This document shows, in pieces, positions 34,089 through 46,066 of a stretch of DNA of 64,000 nt. The position numbers and the translations under genes were made by a program. The notes under the pieces are model-generated. The model searched no databases and was not told the origin of the DNA. It saw nothing but the letters and a program-made list of their open reading frames with translations. Source of the stretch: Agapanthus africanus. Taxonomy: Eukaryota > Streptophyta > Magnoliopsida > Asparagales > Amaryllidaceae. The first letter of the stretch is position 1. Every line of letters begins with the position of its first letter. Location of the stretch: contig JASDDO010000024.1 in assembly GCA_030015575.1 (NCBI GenBank), positions 222,972,996-223,036,995 of the forward strand, in the 5' to 3' direction.

Positions 34089-35089
34089 TAGATAGATAGA
34101 TAGATAGATATAATTATAGCATGTCGCAAGTTGTAAACTTGCATACATTGTATATTATAAAACTGATTAACTTTAAATAACTACGGTGTATAAATTATAT
34201 AGATATAGCTGTATGATGATAATAATAATAATAGTACGACAACATATAAGTAAATTACATAAAACATAGCATGTAGCAAGTTGTAAACTTACCTCGAAAC
34301 AAACGCGATGAACGGAAGAAACATGACGGTATACAAATCAACACCAAGTTTTGATGGCTCAGTTAAGGTTCTAGGATACGGCTGGAGTTGCGTCAGCGAG
34401 AATGGGTGTGGGCTTGAAGAACGAAGAAGGAGAATATATAAATTGACGAGGGAGAGATATGTTATGTGGAGAGAGAGATGTTTTGTGTTAATATAAATAT
34501 ATATAGTATAGTTTAAATTAGGTTATAAATATATATTAGTTTTAATGTATATAGATAATATCAAACTACAACTAATCTCCACCAAAAGCTCATCAAAAAT
34601 ATATTTTGGAAAATAATTCACATATGTAAACTTCTCAAGTATAATGCAAGAATATATTTTATATAACTCATACTACTAATTTAAGATTTAAAAGAATTCT
34701 AAAATATATATAGAGTTAGTAAGTATTTGATATTAAATATCTTGAGATTTAAACATAAAAAATAAAAGCAAAATAAGATATGGGATGGCAACCATATGAT
34801 GACAGTTAACAAAATATAACTTATTATTAACTTGTGGCTATTAAAAAATATATGATGATCTAGATATATGATATATAAAGATCTAAAATATAATATAGGT
34901 ATTATACTAGATTCACATAGATACATTTTACTGATAAATCTCAGATACAATCTTGCACCATATTGGGTTCTAAACTTGCGGATCGGGTTGGATAACGACT
35001 ACTACTATTCGAATTATTCGCGACCCAATAGATAGAATAGAAGAAATATAAAGCAAGTGTTAAAATACCAATTAATGTCGTATAACCGT
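32240..35089. mobile_element. LTR-like insertion cutting the MULE transposase
   Basis: The MULE reading stops at TGTCACGTCCCGCTTCCC, a start typical of plant gypsy LTRs. The following 2.8 kb is AT-rich and non-coding, with a GTGCCCGGGACC segment near 32775. No right terminus or target duplication was found. At 35090 a Tat-type LTR begins, which probably interrupts this block. Class and length are uncertain. Confidence 0.45.
34036..34112. repeat. Microsatellite (TA)n(GATA)n
   Basis: About 25 TA units are followed by about seven GATA units. Confidence 0.95.
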
Positions 35090-36286
35090 TGTTTACCGCC
35101 GAAAACCGGGAAAGACAAAACCGCGTAGGTTGTCTTGCCTGAATTAAGGGCAGATACTATTTAGTTTTATCTGTCTACCTCTCCAAAGATGCCAAGTTGA
35201 TTTATGGCGCCGTGTATCGAAGGTTTAGACAGATACGGCCGTTGTAGCAGACTTCGTTTGATTCCCCCTCGTTGTGAGGGGTTTTTGATTATGGGGACGC
35301 TCTTCCCTGCAGGCGCAAACTCCTGCAGTTAATTACGTTACCGCGTAGCGATAACCACTTTCTCCTGCTCCAGAAGGTCACTTCGTGTCGTGTGTGTTTG
35401 TTTTATTTTTGGTTGCCCATGGATTGTATACGGAGACTAATTTGTGTTGTCGCCCATAGGGCGCGGATTAGTCCAAATCCGTATTTTCTTAGATCTGGGT
35501 TTGGGTTGATTTAAGGATCGTTAACCTTGTTTGAGATTAAGATCAACTTAAATATTTGTTAAGGATACGTTAATCCGATATTGGACTAAGATCTACTTAA
35601 CGGGGGTTCGGGATCATTTTTGATCCAATGAAAGAGCATTTGGGCTCTATCGTTTTAGTTTAAGGACGTTGCGGTCCACAGCTAGTTTAAGGGCGATGCG
35701 GTCCATTATGGTATGCTCATGGGTTTGAGAGTGCATCCAAGAGTTGTTGGTTGTCGGGAACCTCCACCTCTCTGACATCGTTGAAGAATTACAACAACAT
35801 GTATCAGAAGTGTGGAGAGATGTACCCTTGAACCGAACTCCAGATTGAAAGGAGAGATCATGGTGGAACGAACATCATTTTAGATGCCATGCGTCAGGAG
35901 ATCATTGGCCATTTTTGGCGCTAAGATCGATTCAGGGAGACCTGAGTATAGGAGGGCATCGGTTGATTGATGGCCAAAAGGTTTTGGCCTCGGAAGACTT
36001 GGCTAAGTTTGGCTAAGGTTGACCTCTCACAGTGTTAAATACTGATATCTGCTTGACGCTCATGTGCTCTCACGTGAGGCTTATAAGTAGTGTTAGTCAC
36101 TGAAATTTGGAGCGCTCACGTGTGGCACGTGAGGCACCTGAAAATTGGGCGTTATGCACTTGGGTCTAAATCCCCATCTGTATATAAGTGTTAAACACTT
36201 AGTCCTTGTGGCCATCACGTGTGGGCACGTGAGGTGCTCCAGAGTTGGGCACTTCCTCCTTTGGATTTATCTTCTTATTCTGTTCT
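35090..36286 (-). mobile_element. Tat-type LTR, left part, cut by the plus-strand copia element
   Basis: The block begins TGTTTACCGCCG and shows the LTR landmarks of the other Tat-type LTRs, more diverged: CACCTCTCCAAAGATGCC (as CTACCTCTCC), CTGCAGGCGCAAAC, GGTCACTTCGTGTCG and two GGAC/GTCC units near 35660-35710. The later part (35830-36286) is specific to it and includes CACGTGAGG words. The copia 5' LTR begins at 36287, so the remainder should lie beyond the copia 3' end, outside the window. Confidence 0.7.
36282..36286. repeat. Presumed left target duplication GTTCT of the plus-strand copia element
   Basis: These five bases precede the LTR start TGTTAGTG. The right partner is outside the window. 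Confidence 0.5.
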
Positions 36287-38267
36287 TGTTAGTGTGATAT
36301 GACCTAGAGGCCATTATTGTATAGTACTAGTTTGTATATTACATTTTGGAAGTTTGGGATATATACACGGATTTATAACAGTCTTGCTCAATATGGTAGT
36401 ATGCTATTTGGTTTGTATCTTTCTTAATATGTGTGTATGTTTCTTTTAACATATCACTAATACATATTGATAGAGCCCTTAGGATCTTTACTTGACTACC
36501 AGTGTTGTGATGGCAGTCACACTAGTGGGGGCTGGGTAGTCTACAAGCACATCCTTATATAGGTCCCTAGACGTAGGATTATCGAGACAAGGGCATCGAT
36601 ACTCTAGAGTAGACTAGTGTATACGCTTCTCATCCCAGGAGGGGAGATGATCTGTCCCATAACCATCAGTACGTCGTACTGGAGATAGTATGCAAGTGCT
36701 CATTGGGTTATGAGTTACACTGGACGGACTCGTGGGGAACTGCTCGTTGGTAATATACCTATCGTCAGGTAGCAGTTCCCAGGTGACATGAGTACAACTT
36801 AGTCCGTTGACTTGACAGTGCTATTTCGCCTCAAGTGTGTTCCCACTGTTCATAGATTACTACCCTACCACGGCTCTGCTGAGTCATGCAAACAGGTAGT
36901 AGTTGGGTGCAGTCCCGAAGCACTTGGAGGCAGTGGCGGTTAGATAGGATCCGTCTCTCCCGGTATTGGGGGTTGATGTCGCGCTGTGTTCAGAAAGCCA
37001 TTACACAAAGTCCTTGGCCAGGGAAAGCAAAATTTGCCGGTAGGGATTCCGGTAGTTTCTCAGGATGTTCTGGGCTACACTCCGACACGACTTATACCGC
37101 TATTAGGGGTCTGACGTTTACCGCCCCTCTAGGCCCGATATGCGATACTCTTAGACAAACAGACCGGACTGTACGGATATTGTCGCGGATAGGCTCAGTA
37201 GGAGTTCAGATGAGTTTGCTCATCGGCCTTCTTATTGACAACTACCTGGGTAGCCGTTACGTGCAGCTAGTACCGCTTGTGGCTTGTGGTTAAACCCACT
37301 GCCAGCATACCGTCGAGTCTTTAGAGTCCCACACAGAGGGTTTCCCTGCTTCGGGCAAAACGATATAGAGGTCGTATGGTTTTACGACAGGGTTCGAACA
37401 TATATGTGTACTTGTGCACGTACGATATTCGGACGGATTATACTAGTGGGCTTTGGTTTTAGCCGGATCCTAGTATTTGATTATTGGATTAGTTTAGTCT
37501 CACAGTATTCGTGTTTTTCGTAAACACGGATGCGGGTATGAAAATACGGGTGAGGGGCATTCTCGTAATTTGTCGGGAAAGCTTCTAGAATGAGGTGACT
37601 CATTAAGGTTTTTATCTTTAGATTAAAACTTAATGAGGTGGAGGAAATGAGGTGTAGTTTTCATTAAATGAACCATGACTCATGGAAATGATTCATCATA
37701 TGAATTAAATGAAGCATGTTTGATATTTTACAAGATATTTTTGTGAGATATTTTCATGCTTCATATTATTCACAAATGAGTTATGCTTCATATAATTATC
37801 ACAAACACTTTCTCTCTCCTCAAGCTCTCTTCTTCTTCCTCTTAACCCAAATTGTCTCATGAGTTGAGAATCCTAGGGTTAGTGAGACTAACAAATCCTT
37901 AACTACTCTCTATATTCTCTAGGTCACTTAGATTAGCACTCTAAGTCACTTAGTTACCTCATCTTAAAGGTTAAAGCTCAAGGTAGGCACTCTCGGGTGG
38001 ATCTTCTTCGACTTGAGGTAGCCGACGAGGAGGTGCGTTCCATACTCACTACAAGGAGCTAAAGAAGAGGAGGAAGACAACAAGAACAAGAAGGACTTGG
38101 ACTTTAGGTATAATCTTCTAACATAGTAGATAATACCTCTAGCTAGTTTGTTAGTTATGGTTTAGCTAAGAACTTGGTGTTTTAGTTGATGTTACCTTGT
38201 TGTAAAAATCGTTTTTTACCCATTCTGCCTCCTCGCAAACCCGTGGGATGTGTAACGTCGACTTACA
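36287..38267 (+). repeat. 5' LTR of the plus-strand copia element (1981 bp)
   Basis: The LTR begins TGTTAGTGTGATATG and ends GTCGACTTACA just before the primer site. Bases 36287 to about 37974 match 61009-62695 nearly base for base. The start resembles the 3' LTR of the other copia element (TGTTAGT, then CCTAGAGGCCATTA). Confidence 0.95.
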
Positions 38268-38268
38268 G

Positions 38269-38280
38269 TGGTATCAGAGC
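38269..38280 (+). other. Primer-binding site (initiator tRNA-Met type)
   Basis: TGGTATCAGAGC lies one base after the LTR end. Confidence 0.95.
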
Positions 38281-40306
38281 CGACTAAATCATAGCTAACA
38301 GTTTAAACGACTAGTTAAACTACGAAACCGAAACGACCCGAAAACATCGAAGCAAAGATTCAAGTTTCTATCGATTTTTAATGAGGCTCTAAAAATTATT
38401 TAAACAACTGCAGAGCACTCTTTGAACTGTAAAAAGACCACTCACCAAAAACGAGACATTTCCACCCTGAAATGGCCTGCCACAATGCTCCAAATTCCGG
38501 CGAGCTCGGCCAAATTAGAGGGAAATGCCTTGAATTTTGGAGTGTGGCTTTGTGACTTGAATCTAGGGCTTAAGGAGTTGTTTGTTTTTGCCAATTTTGA
38601 TTTTACTGTAAATTCTTTACTGTGGTAAATACTGGGTGTTTCGAAGTCGTAGTTTAATGTCGTTTAATGTTTCAAGTTCTGTTAAATGTGTTTGTAAACT
38701 TCCGCTAATTGCTATATGTTGGTTAGTTGGGGGTTGCACATTTCTGTGTTGATACATGTTGGTTTGTGTATATGAACTTATTGGATTGTCGTGGATGAAT
38801 AGCCGGGGATGTGAGATGAGGGTATTTCATTCTTTCATTCAAATGTAAATTGTAATTTGTTGTAATATTATCTCGCGGGGCACATCCGGGTTGAGGTTGT
38901 AGCCACCGTTGCATTATTTCATTTACTGTTTATTGCTCCTAGGATAGACCCAAGGTGGGGTGCACAAACTACCGGATACTTTGAAGTTCCGAGTGACCTA
39001 CTCACTTTGTTGAGGGAGGTTGCTTCACTTTGGGTATTTGACGGGTAGTTTGTCTCACCCGTAGGGGTCTAGGGTGGGGTTTTGGCTATTCATCACGACC
39101 GTGGAAACCGTCTTTTGTTGCAGGCTCAAACGAAACACGGACTTTCTAATATATCCAATGTGTTCATCTGTGATCTGGAATGCCTATTATTACGTCAGAC
39201 GAATGTACATATCTATATATGATATCTAGTAGGCGTTGCTTATGTTTTGCATCCGCGCTAGTCCATTCCCCGCTCTGTCGTTAGTTAAGTAACCTAACGG
39301 GTGATGACGGGGCCCAGTGGCGAATGCGGATAGCATAAATGTACGTTGTATTTTCGTTGTTTTCTGCAATGATAGGTTAAATGATGGGACTGCATTACAT
39401 TAATGCAAAGTAAACAAACCTAAGCTGAATCGTTGGAACAGTTTTAAAACCACTCGGTTTTTCAAACCAGTAAAACTTTTAAAATGCGAACTTAAACCAC
39501 TCCTTTTAAAAGCTATCAGATTCCTTCGATTATATCAAGTTCACTATGTTCACGGTTTCGCCAAAACCATTCGTAACCCTCCGTCATTTCATATGAATAT
39601 TCAATAGTATTCAAGCTATGTTTGTTGGCATTAGTCAAGGCATAGTGATTGGTAGCTGCTGGGTATTCATATATTGCATAGATAGATGCGTTGGTTTGGG
39701 ACATTCATACTACTTTGTTGGCCTTAGTCAAGGGTAGGTGTGGATGGGTTCAAATTAACCCGGATAATGACGGGTAGAACTTGACATGTGACTTATGATT
39801 TGTTGGCCTTAGTCAAGGTCATAAGAGCATGGGGCAAAAATTCACATCAGGAGTTTCTAAAGAAACTGAAACTTACTAGTGTTGCATACCATTTGGAGTA
39901 TGATAATTTTGGTAGGATTCCTTCGACTTTATCACACGATGATATTTGGATCCTGATCCTACTGTGAGTATATGCTACTCCTCAGGAGATTCTTTCACTT
40001 AACGATCAATACTATAAACCAAGTAGGTGTCTAGAAAGTGTTTGCGGGGCTACGCCTCCAGGGAAAAGAGATTATTTAATTAAGGAACTTCGTGAAAGCG
40101 TTGTAAAACCTCCCTCGATGTACCGATACTAACCTGGCTGAACGGTTAAGCAAGTATTGTACGGTGAGACTAATCCTGACTAATTCTTCTTTTCTGGTTT
40201 GATGAAGGATTCGAGAAACAGCGGGAGCCATCCTATTTAGTTAAATTTAAAACCAATCTAAACTTGCAAGAGCATCATGCTAAAGTGTTTCTTCTCTCTC
40301 TCCTAA
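38281..40306 (+). other. Long non-coding leader of the copia element
   Basis: Two kilobases without a credible gene lie between the primer site and gag. Parts are shared, inverted, with the leader of the other copia element. A repeated phrase, GGCCTTAGTCAAGG or GGCATTAGTCAAGG, occurs at about 39630, 39720 and 39803. Confidence 0.6.
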
Positions 40307-41191
40307 ATGCAGCGACCAAACATGACTGGCCTTAAGTTATTGTTAGATAAAAATATATTGACAGGACCAAACTACAAAGATTGGTTCAGGAATGTCAAGA
40401 TGGCTATAACTTATGACAAATTGGGATATGTCCTTACTACAAAAGCTCATGCCGTCCCAGGTCCAGAATCCAGTGTCGCGGATAAGGAAATCCGTAAGAC
40501 CTGGGAGATTGACTGCGCGAATGCCAAATGCCTCGTGCTTGTCTCTATGGACAATGAACATCAGAGGAGGCACAAGAATATGGATCTTGAATCCATATTT
40601 CTCCGCACCAAGGAACTGTATGGAGAGCAATCTCGTATCGCAAGATACGAGACCTCGAAGAAGCTATTTCAGTCGAGGCTGACCGTTGGATCATCCGTAG
40701 GGGAACACGTCCTTAAGATGATTGGCTACATTGAGGAGCTCGCGGACCTCGGGACCACGTTAGAGAATGAGCTGTATACAGACTTAATTCTGCAGTCCCT
40801 TCCTTCCACCTACGCCCAGTTTATCTTGAATTTTAATATTCAAGGTAAAGAAGTTGAACTTCCAGAACTGCTCAACATGTTGAGGAGTGCAGAGGGCACC
40901 TTGCAGAAAGCCAGGGAAACACCCGCTCTACTTGTCGATGGAGCTTCCTATTCTAGGTCCAAGGAAAAAGCCAAAGGAAAGAAGAAGAATGCCCCCACCA
41001 AGCCGAGAGGTGGTGTTAGTAAGGTGGAAGCAAAGGGCAAGGCAAGAGTAGTGGGGCCGACAGTAGGGAAGGAAGAATGCTTCTACTTTCATAAGAAGGG
41101 CCACTGGAAGAAAGATCGCAGGGCTTGGAAGGCCAAGAACCAGGACTCGAAGCAAGTTGTGGTTTCGGCTTCAGGTGTGTATGTAATTTAA
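40307..41191 (+). CDS. gag: Copia gag (nucleocapsid zinc knuckle degraded)
   Basis: The 294-residue frame begins at ATG with the gag N-terminal segment (NILTGPNYKDWFRNVKMAI). It continues through a UBN2-type helical capsid region (QSLPSTYAQFILNFN) to a Lys-rich basic stretch. The nucleocapsid knuckle near the end reads CFYFHKKGHWKKDRR. The second Cys (expected two residues after the first) is Phe and the final Cys is Arg, so only C and H of the CCHC set remain. The TAA at 41189 ends the frame; the protease follows in the same frame, so the original polyprotein probably continued. Confidence 0.85.
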   Translation: MQRPNMTGLKLLLDKNILTGPNYKDWFRNVKMAITYDKLGYVLTTKAHAVPGPESSVADKEIRKTWEIDCANAKCLVLVSMDNEHQRRHKNMDLESIFLRTKELYGEQSRIARYETSKKLFQSRLTVGSSVGEHVLKMIGYIEELADLGTTLENELYTDLILQSLPSTYAQFILNFNIQGKEVELPELLNMLRSAEGTLQKARETPALLVDGASYSRSKEKAKGKKKNAPTKPRGGVSKVEAKGKARVVGPTVGKEECFYFHKKGHWKKDRRAWKAKNQDSKQVVVSASGVYVI

Positions 41192-42733
41192 AACTGTCTG
41201 TCAATCAACTCTACTTCCTAGGTATTGAATACCGGATCGGGATCTCATATATGTAATTCTTTACAGGCACTGAGAAGCCATAGAATTCTGAAGACTGATG
41301 ATATGACTCTCAGGGTTGCTAACGGAGCAAGCGTGGATGCTGTGCCCGTAGGGGAATATCACCTTGGATTGACGAGTGGACATAATTTGGTTTTGCGCAA
41401 CTGGTTTTGTGTAGCTAGTTTGACTTGTAATATCATTTCAGTATCTTTGTTATCAAAAGAAGGTTATGATTTTACATTTGTAAGCAATGTTGTAAACATC
41501 CACCTTAATCATGGTCTGATTGGGTCAGGTACTCTAAACAACGGTATATACGTATTAAACCAACTTCAAATTTTCAATGTCCAGAACACACTTAAAAGAA
41601 AATCTACGGAATTAAATCAGGCTTTCTTATGGCATTGTAGACTGGGTCACATCAATGAAACACGGTTGACTAAATTACATAGAGAGAGATATTTGGATCA
41701 GTTCAATTATCAGTCTTATGCAACTTGCCAATCTTGTCTCATGGGAAAGATGACAAAGACTCCATTCACTGGACACGGCGTAAGAGCGAGCGAGCTCTTG
41801 GAACTCATACACAGTGATGTATGTGGTCTAATGTCTACACATGCGCGAAGTGGTTATTCTTACTTCATTACTTTTACGGATGATTTCTCTAGGTATGGAC
41901 ATGTCTTCTTGATGAAGCATAATCAGAGGCCTTTGAGAAATTCCGGGAATTTAAGAATGAAGCAGAAAAACAAACAGGAAAAAATATCAAGACACTAAGA
42001 TCTGATCGAGATGGTGAATACTTAAGTACCGAGTTCCTGGAATACTTAAAAGAGAATGGAATTCTCTCTCAGCTTACTCCTCTATACACACCACAACACA
42101 ACGGTGTATCAGAAAGGCGGAATCGAACCCTATTGGATATGGTTCGTTCTATGATGAGTAAGGCTGAGTTACCGTGATCTTTATGGGGATATGCACTAGA
42201 ATCAGCTGCATATGTTTTGAACCAGGTTCCTACTAAGTCAGTGCCTACCACACCATATCACATGTGGAGTGGGAAGAAACCCTGTCTTAAACACTTTAAG
42301 ACATGGGTATGTCTAGCTTTTATTAAAAAAACAGCATGCGGACAAGCTCGAGGCACGTTCAGTAGAGTGTAAGTTTGTGAGATCTCCAAAGAACTCCAAG
42401 GGGTATTTTTTCTATTACGCAGAGGAGCAAAAGGTCTTTGTTTCTCGTCATGCCCGCTTCTTGGAAACTGAATTTTTAGAAAATCAGATAAGTGGGAGCA
42501 CAATAGAACTGGAAGAAATTCCAGAACCACAAGCTATTACTGAAAGCTTGATGGAATCAGAAGTTTCAAAAGAACAGGACATTCCCGCACCACTCCGCAG
42601 GAATAGTAGGCTGTCTCATCCGCCTAAGAGATACTACGGTTTTCTCGTAGACGGGGATAGAGAGGATTTCATCATTGATAATGATGAGCCGACTAACTTC
42701 CCGCAAGCCATTCAGAGCACTGACTCGGTAAAA
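41192..42733 (+). pseudogene. Copia protease and integrase region, broken
   Basis: The protease active site reads LNTGSGSHIC, with Asn in place of the catalytic Asp. It follows an in-frame TAG, where copia relatives have Trp. The integrase zinc domain is intact (WHCRLGH ... CQSCLMGK). The core shows the first Asp (HSDVCG) at about 41813. A one-base frameshift near 41925 separates it from the second Asp (SDRDGEY) and the Glu of HNGVSERRNRTL. A TGA at 42176-42178 and another frameshift near 42325 follow. The end (42377-42733) is the integrase-RT linker, closed by a TAG. Confidence 0.85.
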
Positions 42734-43025
42734 TAGCTGGATGCAATGCGGACCGAGACGGAGTCCATGTACACCAACAAAGTATGGACTTTGGACTTTG
42801 CTCTAGAAGGGGTAAAACCCGTACGATGCAAATGAATCTTCAGAAAGAAGATTGGTGTAGATAGACAGGTTGAAACCTATAATGCTAGACTTGTTGCAAA
42901 AGGATTTCGTCAAAGGCCAGGTTTGGACTATGATGAAATCTTTTCTCCAGTGGCTATGCTCAAATCCATTCGGATCCTTCTTGCTATTGCTGCCTTCCAC
43001 GATTATGAGATTTGGCAGATGGATG
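42734..43025 (+). pseudogene. Copia reverse transcriptase, N-terminal piece
   Basis: The piece covers the start of the RT domain (YNARLVAKGFRQRPGLDYDE, FSPVAMLKSIRILLAIAA) and stops at IWQMDV, where the Tat element has inserted. An in-frame TGA at about 42834 replaces the Trp usually found in the CKW motif. The reading resumes exactly in frame at 59739. Confidence 0.9.
43021..43025. repeat. Target-site duplication GGATG (left)
   Basis: GGATG is repeated at 59734-59738, immediately after the right LTR of the Tat element. Confidence 0.97.
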
Positions 43026-45139
43026 TGTTCCCCTCCGAAAGACGGTGCAAGACATGTCGTCTTGCCTGAGATTCGGGGCAGATGCTAATTGGTGCTATCC
43101 GTCCACCTCTCCGAAGATGCCAAGTTGATTTATGGCACCATGTATCGAAGGTTTAAACGGATGAGGCCGATGTAGCAGACTTCGTCAGATTCCCGCTCGT
43201 TTGAGGGGTTTTTGATTGTGGGGACACTCTTCCCTGCAGACGCAAGCCCCTGCAGTTAATTACGCTACCGCATCGTGGTAACAACTTTCTCCTTCTCCAG
43301 ATGGTCATTTCGTGTCGTAGGTATTTGTTTTGTTTGTGGTTGCCCGTGGATTGTATACGGAGACTAATTTATGTCGTCGCCCGTAGGACGTGGATTAGTC
43401 CAAATCTGTATTTTCTTAGATTTGGTTTTGGGGGTTTTGGTTTAAGGATACGTTAGCCGTATTTGAGGCTAAGATCAACTCAAAAGTTTGTTAAGGATAC
43501 GTTAGTCTAATTTCCAGACTAAGATCTACTTAACGGGATCGTCTAGATCCATTTCCAGTTTAGGGACATGGTAGTCCATTTAATATATGGCCGTCGGGAC
43601 CCGTCACCTCTCTGACGACGTTGAAGGATTACAACGACATGTGTCAGAGGAGTTCGGAGATGTACCCTTGAACCAAGGTTGATTGGGGGTCTTATAGTCC
43701 AATTTGGGACTAAAGTCTGTTTGAATGTTTAAGGATACGTTAGCCATATTTGAGGCTAAGATCAACTTAAACGAGATCGTTTAGATCCGACAAAAGAGCG
43801 TTTGGGGGCTCTATTGTTCCAGTTTAGGGACGTAGTGGTCCATAGGTAGTTTAGGGACATTGCGGTCCATTGGTAGTTTAAGGACATTGCGGTCCATATT
43901 CCAGTTTAGGGACATGGTGGTCCATAGGTAGTTTAAGGACGCTTAAGTCCGTGGGTTTAAGGACCCCACAGTCCGTGTTTTAGTTTAAGGACGCATAAGT
44001 CCGCGGGTTTAAGGACCCCACAGTCCGTGTTTTAGTTTAAGGACGCATGAGTCCATGAGTTTAAGGACCCCACAGTCCGTGTTGATGTATGGTTGTCGGG
44101 ACCCGTCGCCTCTCTGACGTCGTTGAAGGATTACAACGATAGGTGTCAGAGGAGTTCGGAGATGTACCCTTGAACCGGATGTAAATTGATTTAGGAGAGC
44201 AGTCTTGCTCAGTCAATTTAATTTGAGGACTTAGGCCATGATTGGGCTAAGTCCAGTTGAGAATATTCAACGTTTTTTATCTTTGGCCTATTAGGCCTGT
44301 GCTAGGGCTTTGCCCCTGTTTAATAATGCACTGCATTTTATTTTGGCCTGCTAGGCCTTTCTGATTTGGGCTCTGTCCCTTTATAAATGATGCAGAGCAT
44401 CTGTTTGGACTCTGCCCTTCTTTAAAATAATGCATTGCATTTAATTTGGCCTGTTAGGCCTTTTGTGGAGGTGACACGTGGCGCTCTCTGGTGGCTTGCG
44501 CCAACCCAAGCGCAACAGTACAGATTTACAAGTGCAAGGCACTGTTTTAATATCTTGATCCAATTTTGGATTCAAGAAAAGAATCTTTTTAAGATTCCAG
44601 AATCAGTGGTTCATCAAAAGGCAATGCCTTTGTGTAGATCAAATGATCTAATAAAGAAGTATATTACTTCTTATTTTATTCTTATTATTTGATATTTTCT
44701 TTTTATTTTAAGATCTTGATCTTGTTCTTAGATCATTGATCTTTTCAGAAGAAATTCTTCTTTTCAAAAGTTTACCTTCTTTTCTTTCTGATTTCTTCTC
44801 AAACTTTCTTTTTAGGAGTTCTCTGAATTCTTTCCCTGTTTCTCTGTCAATGTTCTCTCTTCTTCTTTTTTTTTTATTTTAGAAAGAAGGATCATTGGTC
44901 GTTGGGACCCACCACCTCTCCGACGACACTGAGAGATTACAGTGCTATATATCGAAGGTGTGGAGGGATGTACCCTTTGAACCATGTCTCAATCATTAGG
45001 GGGGAAGAACAGGCTGGAGCTTAAGCTTCTCGCTGCTGAAAAAGGCTTCTTTGCGTTCGCGCACGTGCGTCGCACGTGTTGGGCGCTCATATTTGCACGT
45101 AGCGCACATGGATCTTGCGCATATGCGCATTATGGGGGG

Positions 45140-45960
45140 GAGCAAGCACCTATGGAGAACGAGTCTCCTTTTAATTAAATATTCTCATATGGTGCGCACG
45201 TGCGTTGCACGTGGTGCGCGCGTGGCGGGCACACGTGCGTTGCACGTGGCGCACATGCGCATTATGAGGAGAAGCGGGGCTTCTATATATGGAGAACATG
45301 CTCCTTTTAATATTATTAAATGTTCTCATGTGGTGCGCACGTGCGTTGCACGTGGTGCGCGCGTGGCGGGCACACGTGCGTTGCATGTGGCGCGCGCGTG
45401 GCGAGCACGCGTGCGTTGCGCGTGGCGAGCACGCGTGCGTTGCACGTGGCGCACATGCGCATTATGAGGAGAAACAGAGGTTCTATATATGGAGAACAAG
45501 CTCCTTTTAATATTATTAAATTTTCTCATGTGGTGCGCACGTGCGTTGCACGTGGTGCGCGCGTGGCGAGCACACGTGCGTTGCACGTAGCGCACATGCG
45601 CATTATGAGGAGAAGCAGGGCTTCTATATATGGAGAACAGGCTCCCTTTAATATTATTAAATGTTCTCATGTGGTGCGCACGTGCGTTGCACATGGTGCG
45701 CTCGTGGCGGGCACACGTGCGTTGCACGCGGCGCGCGGGGGGCGGGCACACATGCGTTGCACGTGCCGCGCGCGTGGCGAGCACACGTGCGTTGCACGTA
45801 GCGCACTATGAGGAGAAGCAGAGCTTCTATATATGTAGAACAAGCTCCTTTTAATATTATTAAATGTTCTCATGTGGTACGCACGTGCGTTGCACGTGGT
45901 GCCGCATAGCGGGCACACGTGCGTTGCATGTAGCCCACATGGCGCTTGCGCATATGCGCA
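45140..45960. repeat. CACGTG-rich tandem array in the 3' LTR
   Basis: Four full units plus flanking partial units. Each unit has a hairpin (GAAGC...GCTTC region, ATATATGGAGAAC), an AT block CTTTTAATATTATTAAATG, and a GC block with one to three copies of a subunit of about 25 bp (GTGGCGGGCACACGTGCGTT). The plus and minus frames through it encode repetitive Arg/Ala/Cys/His peptides. These are a by-product of the repeat and not genes. The equivalent in the 5' LTR is at 58400-58930, with three units. Confidence 0.9.
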
Positions 45961-46058
45961 TTATGGAGGAGTATGCTCCTATCTTGGAGAACTAAGCTCC
46001 TTTGAGTATTGAATCCTTTGAGAATTTAACTCTACCCTTTCTAAGAGGTATCCCCTCT

Positions 46059-46066
46059 TATTTATA
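46059..46066 (-). promoter_or_regulatory. TATA box in the 3' LTR
   Basis: TATAAATA on the minus strand, in the context CCCATATAAATAAGAGG. Confidence 0.6.

Noticed and set aside
36886-37523. Plus-strand frames of 135 and 79 residues in the copia 5' LTR
   Set aside because: They lie within the LTR; the second recurs in the 3' LTR (62005-62244) only because the LTRs are duplicates. No domain is visible.
45051-45918. Several long plus- and minus-strand frames with repeated CVARGARVAGTRALHVAHM-like peptides
   Set aside because: They arise from the CACGTG tandem array in the LTR. Open frames exist on both strands and in several phases, and the peptide repeat mirrors the DNA repeat.
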